Part shown: positions 26,201 through 31,129 of the stretch, in pieces
Position numbering within the stretch: the first letter of the stretch is position 1
How the letters are laid out: each line of letters starts with the position of its first letter
Assembly (NCBI GenBank): GCA_033557685.1
Contig: JAWQRN010000175.1
Coordinates: 1 to 35,143, forward strand
Origin: Sperchopsis tessellata
Taxonomy: Eukaryota > Arthropoda > Insecta > Coleoptera > Hydrophilidae
DNA length: 35,143 bases
Direction: 5' to 3'
Notes under the pieces: model-generated
What the model was told of the DNA's origin: nothing
The model's input: the letters and a program-made list of their open reading frames with translations, nothing else
Databases searched by the model: none
Translations under genes and position numbers: made by a program

Positions 26201-27703
26201 TTGGCAAACTATACACGTAGTTGTTTATTGGATATGACTGTACAATTAATATTATTAAGTTAAGATACAAGGGAATTATTTATTACCCTCGCATATAGCC
26301 TGCTTAGCTCACTCCTATGTAATATATATTCTAATTTGTAACACAGCTCCTTGACACCGACATTTGGCCTGTATAAAAAGTTGTTCATATATTTTCAATG
26401 CTTATAATACATTAGTTTATATTTTCCCGAAACGTTAATATTCTTTTTCTTTTAGTTTCATGATTCATCATTACAATAATTTACTTTTCCTTATGTTGAC
26501 TTAATATAAAGAAAAATCAACACCTTTTAATTTATACATATATGTCACGCTCTGCTTTATTGGCAAATTTATTTTTCAAAGAGTAACAGAGGCTATTCAA
26601 GTCAATAAGTTTGTTGTCATGTTTTAAACATAAAGTGTCTCATGTCAATTAGGTCGTTCAAAAGGCAGTTCCTCTATCGTCAACTACAATAAAGTTATTG
26701 CACGAAAATTATTAACTTAATATTTCAGCGAGTGCGGTAAATAAAAACCATGTGAAGAGAGCTTTGGCAAAGTGCCCTGCGGGAATATAGGATATGGGTA
26801 GATCGTTAGAATAGGAATGAAAAATAGAATTATGTTAAAAGGCTACATAATCAGTGAAAAGAGAAAACAGAGGACAGTTCTGCATAACAAAATTTAATAA
26901 GTGATGTATGGTCTAATCTCATAGATACAAATACAACCGTACAGTCCATTTATATTTAGAGGTATTTGGATACCAATTTCCTTTCTTTTTAATCAATGTA
27001 TGTAGACGTTGTCTAGAAGGGAAAGATATAATTTTCTTTTCAATCGTGATAAAATAGAGATTTGACACATACTTATTAATTGATTGTTACATACTGTTAC
27101 TCAGAATTGGTAGTTATGTCTATATTATCTGATATTTTTTCTGTAAACCTCCATAAAACGTAGACTATTGTTGAAAACATGTAACATTTTACACCCTCGG
27201 TTTGTTAATAAAAAAAACCAAATAAATAAGCAGTCTTGAAGGATGATCAAAGGGTACCTGCACATTTGAGGTGTACTATTGGATAAAAATAATAACTGTA
27301 TTTTAATCTACCGATTGCATATACTTTAGATGACGAGTTAGATCCCAATAGTACTTGATACATAACAAGAATTTTGTCTAAAAAATTTTTGACAAATGAT
27401 AACAAACATTTCTCATCTATCAGATCTGGTATGAATTCGAATTACGATTTCCAAAATAAGCTAAATAATGATAAATAAAAATATCCACAAACTTACCAGA
27501 CTATTTTTGATGTCATCTATTCTTTTCTCAGGTGAACATCCTTTCTTTTCCCTTACCATCAAATAAATTTTTTTGATGTCTTTGCATGTCCTTAATAACT
27601 TTTCAAGGATAAGTTTTCCTAAAAATCCTGTCCCACCTGTTAAAAATATACTTGATCCCGTGTAAAACTTTTGAATATCGGACAAATCACTTGTTGAATC
27701 CAT
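524..27703 (-). CDS. FAR: Fatty acyl-CoA reductase, complete 8-exon gene
   Basis: The exons in transcript order are 27703-27497, 24120-23872, 17138-16993, 16664-16555, 11396-11204, 8710-8610, 7846-7666 and 869-524. Every intron is GT-AG on the minus strand, and the joined frame is 1533 nt, giving 510 residues, which is normal for insect FARs. The NAD(P)H-binding Rossmann motif TGGTGFLG lies at residues 22-29. The segment [12 protein letters not shown] starts at 153, and the catalytic pair of [11 protein letters not shown] is Tyr210/Lys214. The FAR_C region follows from about residue 365, and a hydrophobic anchor at about 486-506 precedes a short basic tail. From family knowledge, these ER or peroxisome membrane enzymes use two NADPH to reduce fatty acyl-CoA to a primary alcohol for wax esters, cuticular lipids, ether lipids or pheromones. 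The chosen ATG is in AAAATGG context and begins the usual short leader before the Rossmann fold. The reading frame is unbroken, so the gene appears functional. The substrate cannot be read from sequence. Confidence 0.95.
1285..1790 (+). mobile_element. Internally deleted mariner relic
   Basis: Translated fragments line up with mariner transposase in several frames. [16 protein letters not shown] near 1300-1350 resembles the N-terminal helix-turn-helix. [18 protein letters not shown] (1357-1405), [18 protein letters not shown] (from about 1523) and SDYNF with PKMKEQI (from about 1635) resemble the catalytic half. Most of the region between the N-terminus and the first catalytic block is missing. 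The second catalytic Asp of the usual QDNAP motif reads Glu. Terminal repeats were not identified. It sits antisense to FAR in intron 7. Confidence 0.7.
1791..2637. other. Intron 7 sequence with no recognised feature
   Basis: AT-rich, no convincing coding similarity on either strand. An open frame at 2527-2330 on the minus strand encodes a hydrophobic peptide unlike any FAR block and looks fortuitous. A short direct repeat, TGTAGTTCTAGTTA, occurs twice near 2560-2595. Confidence 0.5.
2638..2960. repeat. Fold-back element, complete inverted pair (arms A and B)
   Basis: Arm A (2638-2748) and arm B (2851-2960) are near-identical inverted copies of about 110 bp. Both contain TCTTCAGGTTTTCCGGGAGA, GTGTGTTGGCTTTTG, GACGTTTCGTC and AAGA(T/C)ATGTAGCTCTTAA. 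The 102-bp spacer contains degenerate extra copies of the innermost AGAGCTACATG / TAGCACTTTT motif. Two further arms occur at 14 and 16 kb, so this is a dispersed repeat family. It has no coding capacity. It could be a MITE, a fold-back transposon, or two opposed ends of a larger element. Confidence 0.8.
2961..3300. other. Spacer between fold-back element and LINE
   Basis: Starts with a tail of arm B (GGCCGTGGAAGTCTAC at about 2967). The remainder is AT-rich with no recognised feature. Confidence 0.45.
3339..4265 (+). mobile_element. RTE-like LINE, endonuclease part
   Basis: Fragments of an apurinic endonuclease in shifting frames include [20 protein letters not shown] (about 3489-3545), [17 protein letters not shown] (about 3613-3665), [20 protein letters not shown] (about 3768-3830) and an adjacent GNILLEF. 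The first is the start of the LINE endonuclease, and DFNAKVG is its conserved GDFNAKxG motif. Many stops and frameshifts show it is dead. The element resumes at 5523 on the far side of a mariner insertion. Confidence 0.8.
4266..5522 (-). mobile_element. DD34D mariner with both inverted ends, inserted in a LINE
   Basis: The terminal inverted repeats are CCAGGTCTGTAAATTTGAAA at 4266 and its imperfect complement ending at 5522 (CCAGGTCTGTAAATATTAAA read inward). The 1257-bp length is typical of mariner. The right flank is TA and the left flank is TG, as expected of a TA duplication with one mutated copy. The minus-strand transposase starts at 5348 ([20 protein letters not shown]). It runs through a helix-turn-helix with [30 protein letters not shown] (first Asp), [11 protein letters not shown] (second Asp) and [13 protein letters not shown] (third Asp). 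I count 34 residues between the second and third Asp. An in-frame stop at 5157-5159, a frameshift near 5050 and another stop near 4740 disable it. Confidence 0.92.
5523..6395 (+). mobile_element. RTE-like LINE, reverse transcriptase part
   Basis: This continues the LINE interrupted at 4265. Readable pieces include [15 protein letters not shown] (about 5708-5752), then [27 protein letters not shown] (about 6021-6110, reverse transcriptase N-terminal motifs) and [11 protein letters not shown] (about 6220), the degraded first catalytic block in which an Asp is expected before YEKAFD. It ends near ETFHIQKDV at about 6390, before the catalytic YADD region. It contains several stops. Confidence 0.8.
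6490..7340 (+). mobile_element. DD41D-spaced mariner-like transposase relic
   Basis: The frame begins [20 protein letters not shown] at 6490, stops at codon 28, and reappears in another frame as [31 protein letters not shown] (about 6762) and a long terminal frame from 7009 ([43 protein letters not shown]) follow. Between the Asp of EDGA and the Asp of MCDFF I count 41 residues, the spacing known for DD41D (rosa/visitor-type) members of the Tc1/mariner superfamily. The first catalytic Asp block is not recognisable. It lies in intron 7, antisense to FAR. The end repeats were not found. Confidence 0.75.
7341..7620. other. Intron 7 proximal part, no recognised feature
   Basis: Residual sequence between the mariner-like relic and FAR exon 7. 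The (GT)n-like GTGTGTGTGT at about 7644 lies just inside the intron beside the exon 7 donor. Confidence 0.4.
7666..7846 (-). CDS. FAR: FAR exon 7 (residues 336-395)
   Basis: The 181-nt exon begins after TATTTCAG with [20 protein letters not shown]. It then enters the hydrophobic FAR_C linker [20 protein letters not shown] and GARILGRKP, and its donor is AT|GTAAGT. The shadow frame on the opposite strand is not coding. This exon connects the Rossmann half to the FAR_C half and is easily missed because both edges are AT-rich. Confidence 0.92.
8030..8420. repeat. T-rich low-complexity tract in intron 6
   Basis: A TTTGTTTGTTTATTTG-type tract produces a spuriously long open frame of Phe, Leu, Cys and Ile. 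Such composition is not evidence for a protein. The following GACTCAGGATCTGAGGATG and TTTTCGAAAAAG recall Penelope-like element tails, but too little is present to assign it. Confidence 0.5.
8610..8710 (-). CDS. FAR: FAR exon 6 (residues 302-335)
   Basis: The 101-nt exon encodes [12 protein letters not shown] and [17 protein letters not shown], the FAR block with the consensus feel of 'xxIYNxxSgxxNPITWgx'. The acceptor is AATTTTAG and the donor is G|GTGAGT. Confidence 0.94.
8711..10336. other. Intron 5, distal part without recognised features
   Basis: Very AT-rich (long stretches of A and T runs). No transposase, polymerase or exon-like block is readable on either strand. The open frame at 10112-9864 on the minus strand has no recognisable motif. 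Confidence 0.5.
10337..10770 (+). repeat. Degenerate roughly 30-bp tandem repeat, possible LTR-element 5' region
   Basis: A higher-GC island in AT-rich intron 5. Variants of ACATTTTGGTGCTTCGAGCCGTA recur, with the ACATTTT core near 10614, 10675, 10704 and 10736 and a related TTGGTCCTTCGAAGTAA near 10584. A CTTCGAGCCG-type motif just after the leader is familiar from BEL/Pao LTR retrotransposons. That link is an inference, since no gag or pol is present. The 101-codon frame at 10349-10654 has no recognisable domain. Confidence 0.35.
10771..11160. other. Intron 5, proximal part, no recognised feature
   Basis: AT-rich and without recognisable motif on either strand. Confidence 0.4.
11204..11396 (-). 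CDS. FAR: FAR exon 5 (residues 238-301)
   Basis: The 193-nt exon reads [19 protein letters not shown], then [12 protein letters not shown] and [18 protein letters not shown], a strongly conserved substrate-domain block of FARs. The acceptor is CATTTTAG. The donor is AG|GTATAT, in phase 2. Confidence 0.95.
11397..12000. other. Intron 4, distal part without recognised feature
   Basis: AT-rich. It probably includes the non-coding end of the adjacent piggyBac relic. No TTAA-flanked inverted repeat could be fixed by eye. Confidence 0.4.
12050..13580 (+). mobile_element. piggyBac-type transposase relic
   Basis: From 12056 an acidic frame reads [33 protein letters not shown] and [12 protein letters not shown], like the variable N-terminus of piggyBac proteins. 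The middle is lost or scrambled. From about 12870 the C-terminal part reads [57 protein letters not shown] (about 13190-13245) and [11 protein letters not shown]. It ends with a cysteine-rich segment [18 protein letters not shown] (to about 13550), as in piggyBac zinc-binding tails. Multiple frames and stops make it a pseudogene. It lies antisense to FAR in intron 4. Confidence 0.85.
13581..14000. other. Intron 4 spacer
   Basis: AT-rich, no recognised feature. Confidence 0.4.
14003..14130 (-). repeat. Fold-back family arm C
   Basis: Same sequence and orientation as arm A at 2.6 kb. It includes ATCTTCAGGTTTTCCGGGAG at 14031, GTGTTGGCTTTTCTTCTTGC, CGACGTTCCTTCCACCGT and AAGATATGTAGCTC. The outer ACGTAGTCTTCCACTGCC matches the complement of the tail beyond arm B. 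Its partner arm D is 2.2 kb away. Confidence 0.75.
14187..14245. repeat. (TA)n microsatellite
   Basis: About 29 TA units with one interruption (TAAATA). It is liable to slippage and assembly error. It borders the long-inverted-repeat transposon. Confidence 0.95.
14310..16140 (+). mobile_element. Mariner-like transposon with about 0.5-kb inverted ends
   Basis: The left arm (about 14310-14805) matches the complement of the right arm (about 15635-16140) over roughly 490-500 bp with many substitutions and small indels. Anchors include GTTATTTTAAACGAATTACT, AACCGTTTTCGAGTTAT, AATCTTGAAATATTAAACAG and AATATTTTTCGAGATTTTTA. Between the arms, 14863-15174 encodes the C-terminal half of a Tc1/mariner-type transposase: [13 protein letters not shown] (second Asp), KSPDLTK, DLFLW and NGEFIENVL, with three internal stops. 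It lacks the first catalytic block. The element is non-autonomous or dead. The outer ends and target duplication are not resolved. Confidence 0.75.
16331..16446 (+). repeat. Fold-back family arm D
   Basis: The inverted partner of arm C, like arm B. It begins ATTAGCACTTTTAAGAGCTA, then CATGTCTTGA, GGTGGACGAAACATCTGC, AAAGCCAACACACGGTTATC and TTCCGGAAAACCAGAAGATA. The short open reading frame across it (16357-16539) is incidental. Confidence 0.75.
16555..16664 (-). CDS. FAR: FAR exon 4 with catalytic YxxxK (residues 201-237)
   Basis: The 110-nt exon encodes [18 protein letters not shown], in which Tyr210 and Lys214 are the short-chain-dehydrogenase-type catalytic pair. [11 protein letters not shown] follows. 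The donor is G|GTATGA, leaving one base of codon 238. The intron separating it from exon 3 is only 328 nt. Confidence 0.94.
16705..16770 (+). repeat. tRNA-like sequence (possible SINE or tRNA pseudogene)
   Basis: GTGGGTTCGATTCTCAC at 16750-16766 folds as a 5-bp T-stem with a 7-nt loop and carries a good RNA polymerase III B-box core (GGTTCGATTC). Upstream, TGGATGCGCTAGTCCA could be an A-box remnant. I could not close an acceptor stem or a convincing anticodon arm, so a functional tRNA is unlikely. It sits within the 328-nt intron 3 of FAR. Confidence 0.35.
16993..17138 (-). CDS. FAR: FAR exon 3 (residues 153-200 plus 2 nt)
   Basis: The 146-nt exon starts after ATTTTAG with [12 protein letters not shown], a near-invariant FAR block. 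It continues with [15 protein letters not shown] and ends in DNFTP plus the first two bases of Ser201 at AG|GTAATT. Confidence 0.93.
17225..17345 (-). mobile_element. Possible LINE fragment
   Basis: The minus strand reads an '[16 protein letters not shown]'-like stretch near 17345-17285. This resembles the hydrophilic linker between endonuclease and reverse transcriptase in RTE-type LINEs. The match is short and could be chance. Confidence 0.25.
17346..18045. other. Intron 2, no recognised gene
   Basis: AT-rich sequence. The only notable piece is at 17625-17715, where TTTCCGGGTGGAAACCGTG and ATAACCGTGGAAGTCTATTG resemble a shortened fold-back arm end. A close copy of the second part lies at 33440. 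Confidence 0.4.
18050..18450 (-). mobile_element. Second piggyBac-like fragment
   Basis: Read on the minus strand with frameshifts, KIPQPQ and [10 protein letters not shown] (near 18405-18345) resemble the piggyBac 'PxxIxxYNKxMGGVD' block. A 'KKWYYYFH'-like stretch with [17 protein letters not shown] and [14 protein letters not shown] (about 18300-18200) and a terminal [12 protein letters not shown] (about 18110-18075) follow. The order agrees with a piggyBac C-terminus. The match is degraded, so the family call is moderate. Confidence 0.5.
18580..19080 (+). mobile_element. Mariner relic, copy 1 of a two-copy family
   Basis: The 5' end, TTACCTTTTAAGAGCTTACA then AACGACCACTAGGTGGCGCT, is nearly identical to the end at 24461. 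Coding fragments follow from 18858: [35 protein letters not shown] and [10 protein letters not shown], the N-terminal DNA-binding part of a mariner transposase. The catalytic part and the 3' inverted repeat are not found, so it appears truncated. Confidence 0.8.
19081..19590. other. Intron 2 stretch of unknown origin
   Basis: Less AT-rich than its surroundings but with no protein match I recognise in six frames. It probably belongs to one of the flanking DNA transposons. Confidence 0.35.
19597..20445 (+). mobile_element. Tc1-type transposase relic with catalytic core deleted
   Basis: Fragments run in order. [18 protein letters not shown] with [10 protein letters not shown] (from 19597) is the N-terminal helix-turn-helix. 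Then come [15 protein letters not shown] (about 19973-20015, first catalytic Asp), [29 protein letters not shown] with [14 protein letters not shown] (about 20116-20215), and [20 protein letters not shown] (about 20272-20330). About 40-50 residues between SNGDG and NPIKNRWAI are missing, removing the second Asp and the third acidic residue. Confidence 0.85.
20500..20935 (+). mobile_element. Penelope-like element GIY-YIG endonuclease fragment
   Basis: The frame at 20479-20784 encodes [26 protein letters not shown], then [19 protein letters not shown] and a Phe/Arg/His-containing FQTRYNEH segment. The pattern 'xVYKLxCxxCxxxYIGQTxRxFxxRxxEH' is the GIY-YIG endonuclease domain that ends Penelope-like reverse transcriptases. 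[16 protein letters not shown] follows in another frame at about 20860-20915. No reverse transcriptase is seen, so this is a 5'-truncated copy in intron 2. Confidence 0.75.
20936..21429. other. Intron 2 spacer
   Basis: No recognised coding or repeat feature, apart from a possible tail of the Penelope-like copy at its start. Confidence 0.4.
21430..23045 (+). mobile_element. Tigger/pogo-like DNA transposon
   Basis: The right end reads inward CAGTGGATCCTCGGTTAACG (complement of 23045-23026) and is followed by TA, the pogo-group target. The left end is eroded, but CAAACGACTCTGTTTACGAAC near 21447 mirrors the sub-terminal right repeat. The transposase starts at 21634 with a CENP-B/psq-type helix-turn-helix ([20 protein letters not shown]). 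It passes through [17 protein letters not shown] (about 22000-22050), [13 protein letters not shown] (about 22147), [18 protein letters not shown] (about 22396), [20 protein letters not shown] (22509) and [15 protein letters not shown]. In the family the three acidic catalytic sites are DETGL, MDNAP and PMDQ. Here the first is Asn and the third is His. Stops and frameshifts confirm inactivity. Confidence 0.88.
23150..23335 (+). mobile_element. hAT-type transposase C-terminal fragment
   Basis: The frame reads [32 protein letters not shown], then [14 protein letters not shown] and AHPSY. This is the hAT dimerisation region ('xFSAxxxixxKxRNRLxxxxLxxLxxxxxxxP'). One stop follows Asp-Arg. It begins just after the Tigger terminus, and its own end repeats are not evident. 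Confidence 0.7.
23336..23860. other. Intron 2, start-proximal part
   Basis: AT-rich. It includes a short imperfect palindrome around ATTGATATTAAGTACTAATATCAAT (23361-23385) and no recognised gene. Confidence 0.4.
23872..24120 (-). CDS. FAR: FAR exon 2 (residues 70-152)
   Basis: This 249-nt exon is in phase 0 at both ends. The acceptor TCTACAG precedes Leu-Phe-Glu-Lys, and the donor follows Asn-Leu-Lys (AAG|GTATGA). It contains [13 protein letters not shown] and the family motif [13 protein letters not shown], followed by [15 protein letters not shown], which are core strands of the Rossmann domain. Residues before the acceptor in the open frame ([10 protein letters not shown]...) are intronic. 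Confidence 0.95.
24196..24452. other. Intron 1 spacer beside exon 2
   Basis: AT-rich, no recognised feature. The exon 2 acceptor lies at 24124-24121. Confidence 0.4.
24455..25202 (+). mobile_element. Internally deleted mariner with both ends, copy 2
   Basis: A TA dinucleotide flanks each side (24453-24454 and 25203-25204). The ends CGAAGGTTACCTTTAAGTGC and, read inward from 25202, TGAGGGTTACCTTTTAAATG are inverted repeats. The first 90 bp match copy 1 at 18580. The transposase is reduced to an N-terminal scrap (GNEAPSKRL, 24657) and a C-terminal part from about 24910: [19 protein letters not shown] (third Asp), [18 protein letters not shown] and [20 protein letters not shown]. It ends at a stop after GEHFEKQ. 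At 748 bp it is about 0.5 kb shorter than a full mariner. Confidence 0.9.
25205..27490. other. Intron 1, main part without recognised features
   Basis: About 2.3 kb of AT-rich DNA. I read both strands for transposase, polymerase, FAR-like and RNA-gene motifs and found none. It is the longest element-free stretch inside the gene. First introns can carry enhancers, but nothing here proves one. Confidence 0.5.
27497..27703 (-). CDS. FAR: FAR exon 1 (residues 1-69)
   Basis: This 207-nt exon encodes the start methionine, the motif [10 protein letters not shown] (nucleotide-binding loop) and [12 protein letters not shown]. The donor CTG|GTAAGT lies at 27496-27491 and leaves phase 0. Open frame continues past the donor into intron sequence (VSLWIFLF), but that tail matches no FAR and is discarded. 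Confidence 0.95.
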
Positions 27704-28300
27704 TTTCGAAAACTGCGCACCGCTCTTCCTTTCAACGGTTTAACTATTAGTGCCTGGCAAACATAAATACTCATATAATAAAGTAAATAGATAATAAACT
27801 TCATCAATGTAATCGTGGTATCCGCTGCTTTAAATAAGAATCGATTGTTAATAGTTAATTTGTTGCATACATGCATAAGGGGTTAAATATATGCACTTTT
27901 TTATTATGGTAATGATATCAGAATTATCTAATACAGGACTATGCCGAAAACATGAGTACTTTGAATTGAATAGAAAATGTATGAAGTTAACGGAAATGCT
28001 CTCCTCTATTACTTTACTGTCGTCATTGTCATATTAAGTACTATAAAACCGTTATATACGAGGATGTCTTTATATGTTATATACCGACCTATGTCTAAAG
28101 TGTGCGGTATATAGAGAGTTGATAGGTTATTTGTTGATATAATGAGTGAAATAAATATTGAATAACGTAACGTGTAAAGATCCTTACAAAAGGGTAAAGG
28201 TCAAAAAGCATTCACGAACCTGGCTTATATATGAGGATGATGCACCATGTTAAATGATCCAAAGTCTGGGTTACCCGTGGAGGAACGAATTGTAAATATA
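27704..28300 (-). promoter_or_regulatory. Probable FAR 5' UTR and promoter region
   Basis: This is the space between the FAR ATG and the LINE tail. On the minus strand, TTTATGTTTGCCAG near 27754-27767 resembles a splice acceptor 50 nt before the ATG, so the 5' UTR could be split and the true promoter could lie further upstream. No confident TATA or initiator element can be assigned. Placement is inferred from gene orientation only. Confidence 0.3.
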
Positions 28301-28331
28301 CTGTTATTATTATTATTATTATTATTATAGC
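28301..28331. repeat. (TTA)n tract, probable LINE tail
   Basis: About nine TTA units. Read on the minus strand this is (TAA)n directly after the 3' end of the LINE at 28340, which matches the simple-repeat tails of several non-LTR retrotransposon clades. Confidence 0.75.
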
Positions 28332-28339
28332 GAGTATTT

Positions 28340-29530
28340 GCAGCTACTGCCGCTTCTTGCATTCTAAACGCCATTTATTCTTATCGTTCCAATCATTTTC
28401 CATTTCACTTTTTATGTTGTTTATGCATTTCTTCCGAGGCCTCCCTCGTTTGTTTCTTTGTGCTGGAGTCCACTTCCATATCTTTTTTGGTATTTTTTCT
28501 TCATTCAACGCAGATATCCATACCATCTTAACTGCATTTCATTTATATCATCTATAATAGTGTCCAGTTCTAACGTGATCGTACAAGGTTAGGCCACATA
28601 ATCTTCTCAAATACGTCATTTCAGCCGAGAGTAATCTTTTATTAATTTTTTTGTTGATAACCCATATCTCCGACCCATATGTTATAACTGATTCTATTAT
28701 TGTTTAAAATATATTTATTTTTATCTCTCTGGTTAAGTTATTATTCCTTAAGATTGGATGTAGTGTTTTTGTCATATTCTTTCCTCTGCCTATTTTCTTC
28801 ATTATGTCATTGTCGTCTCTTCCATCTTCGCATATTGTGATTCCCAAATATTCATAATGACTTACGTTTCTTATTATTCCGCTGTCTAGCTCTATGTCAT
28901 GTCCCTTTCCTCCTATGGCCATATATGTCGTTTTCTCTGTATTTACCTCCAAGCTCCACTTATTGTATTCCTCTATCAGTTTATTTAGCATATATGTCAT
29001 ATCCTGCTGATCTTCTGTAATAACTATTTGATAATCTGCAAAAAGGATCGTGTATATCGGGCTCTTTAAGGCCGCACACAGGTAAATTTCAAAAAGGGTA
29101 GGGGAGAGGTAGCAACCCTGTTTTACTCCTTTCGAAGGCAAAAATGGTGAAGAGACTTGGTTTCCAACTTTTATGACATATTGGTTTTCTCTATGTAGTG
29201 CTTTTACTGCGTTTATATAAGTTTTATTTATTCTCGCTTATTCCAGGGCACTCCATAGCTTAGTCTAAACGTAAATAAATTATCTGTGCCGCATTTTCTA
29301 CTTCCTTTTTTGTAGATCGAGTTTATATGAGAAATTTGTTGGTATATTTTTCCCCTTAGACATTTATTAAATATATTGCAGATTGTTTCTAGCGTTCTTG
29401 TGTGGCATGTTTCAGTAACTCAAAAAGCAGATCACCTAGCCCTTGATTTATTATTTTTGATTCTCTGTAGAGTCTATTTTAACTCTTCTACCGTAATCTG
29501 CTCTGCTTTTATTTTCCTCTACTACATATG
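28340..29530 (-). mobile_element. LINE reverse transcriptase half (3' half of an inverted copy)
   Basis: Reading from 29530 downward: an ITVEELK-like start, FNKCLRGKIYQQISHINSIY (about 29375-29315), then the 29141-28704 frame with SKGVKQGCYLSPTLFEIYL, LFADYQIVITEDQQDM, WSLEVNTEKTTYMAIGG and EYLGITICEDGRDDND. SVITYGSEIWVINKK with TYLRRLCGL follows, and the terminal frame 28526-28344 (IPKKIWKWTPAQRNKRGRPR, then NKWRLECKKRQ). The polymerase box expected as FADD is FADY, which would abolish catalysis. The 5' end meets the opposite-strand half at about 29540. Confidence 0.88.
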
Positions 29531-29544
29531 CGTCTAATCTGTCC

Positions 29545-30935
29545 CGCCTGGGACAGTGGTGGGATGGACTGAGTAGCTCAAAAACTGTCACTGCCGGCCC
29601 CAAGCCCGGGTAAAGGAGGAGGGTTGAAATGGTAGACTAGCTAGCTAAATCCTAAAACATAGCCTCGGAAATCGGACGGATAACACTGACAACGACACAA
29701 GCAAAGAAAACGGCAAATGAATATAGGATACTGGAACATCCAAGGTTTAAGCACAAAAGAAGATCAGGTCTTTAGGGAACTCCACGCATACAATGTTTAT
29801 ATTGCAGTACTCAGTGAAACAAAAAAGAAAGGTCAAGGAAACAAATACACTAACGAGTACATATACTTTTGGAGTGGAGTAGAGAAAGCTACGAGAGCAA
29901 AAGCGGGAGTGATTGTTGCGATAAATAAGAACCCGATAGTTGAAAGAATCTTAACTATCGACTTGAAAATAAAAGGAAGAGACATAAGAATCTTCTAAAT
30001 ATATGCACCCACCGATGTAAGTATAAAGAAAAATTTCTTTGACAAACTCTCGGAGGAATTAAGTAAAATAAAAAACAAACAACAAATTATTATGTTACGA
30101 GATTTAAACGGAAGGCTAGGTAAAGCTCCTGATAGTAAAATATATGGACGACACGGTGATGATGTAGTCAACGAGAATGGAACAAGATGGCTAGAACTGT
30201 GTGAACCACATTCATTAAAAATCAATAAATATACATGGATCCAAAAAACAAAATATTTGAGATCTATATGTTGCAATAAAGTAAGACTCATATAGAAGAC
30301 GTGCAGTGTCAATAGGAGCGGAATGTGGGGGTCAGACCATTTACTAGTTAAATCACCTATAGAAATAAAATATAACAAACAAAAAGTAAAGAGAAAACAA
30401 CAGGGAAAGACTGTGAAAGGTAAAGTCTATAATAGGCTTAAATAATTAATCAACTAACTTCCTCTACAAAATAAGACTAGCACAACAATTAGAAGAAGAC
30501 TTAACGGTCACGCCAGAAGAAGTTTATGACTAACTAAAAGAAGTACTACATATAGTCTTAATAGAAGTTCTTGAAATAAGGGAAAAAAGACCAAGAAACT
30601 TCTGGTGACAGAGGAACTAACCGAAATCATAAATGAAAAGAAAAGTTTATATTGCAAGTATCTATCCACAAAGGATGAAGAAGATCGCAAACAATATGAC
30701 CGATATAATTATATAGTTAAAAAAGAAATAAAAAAGATGAAAAATGATGCATGTCACAGTAAATACGCACACATAAACTCAATGATAGGAGGATCTAGGT
30801 CCAGAGTAGCCTGGAAAACTATAAAAAACCTAAGGAAAAATTCAAATGAAGCCAAAAAAATGAATACAATAAGAAAGGAGGCATGGAAAGATAACTATAG
30901 TGACCTACTGATATAAATGCGAATAGAATATTTGG
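29545..30935 (+). mobile_element. LINE 5' leader and endonuclease half (inverted)
   Basis: A GC-rich leader (GCCGGCCCCAAGCCCGGGTA, 29594) precedes MNIGYWNIQGLSTKEDQVFR at 29717. The endonuclease continues with YNVYIAVLSETKKKGQGN, KATRAKAGVIVAINK, then IYAPTDVSIKKNFFDKL, IIMLRDLNGRLGKAPDS (GDFNGRVG-type motif with Asp-Phe replaced) and GSDHLLVK. The hydrophilic linker from 30605 contains TEELTEIINEKKSLYCKY and AHINSMIGGSRSRVAWKTIK. It ends where the reverse transcriptase should begin, which is exactly the part present on the minus strand at 29530-28340. Confidence 0.87.
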
Positions 30936-31129
30936 AAACACAATTAGATGCAAATGTAAATAGGTTATAAATAGTTTGATGAGCTCTGTTATACTAATGA
31001 ATTTGGTAACTTGAAAATAAGTGTTCAAAAAATTTTGATTATGTGTTGTACAGGGTGATTCATTAATAAAAATTACGTGTAAGTAAGTACATTACTACCA
31101 TAAACGTTATTTCCCTAAGAGTCAACTAC

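Noticed and set aside
27640..27876. Minus-strand frame overlapping the FAR start in another phase
   Set aside because: It is a shadow of exon 1 and its upstream flank. The FAR frame is clearly the conserved one.
28301..28331. CRISPR-like or regulatory repeat
   Set aside because: It is a plain trinucleotide tract in an insect genome and is explained as a LINE tail.
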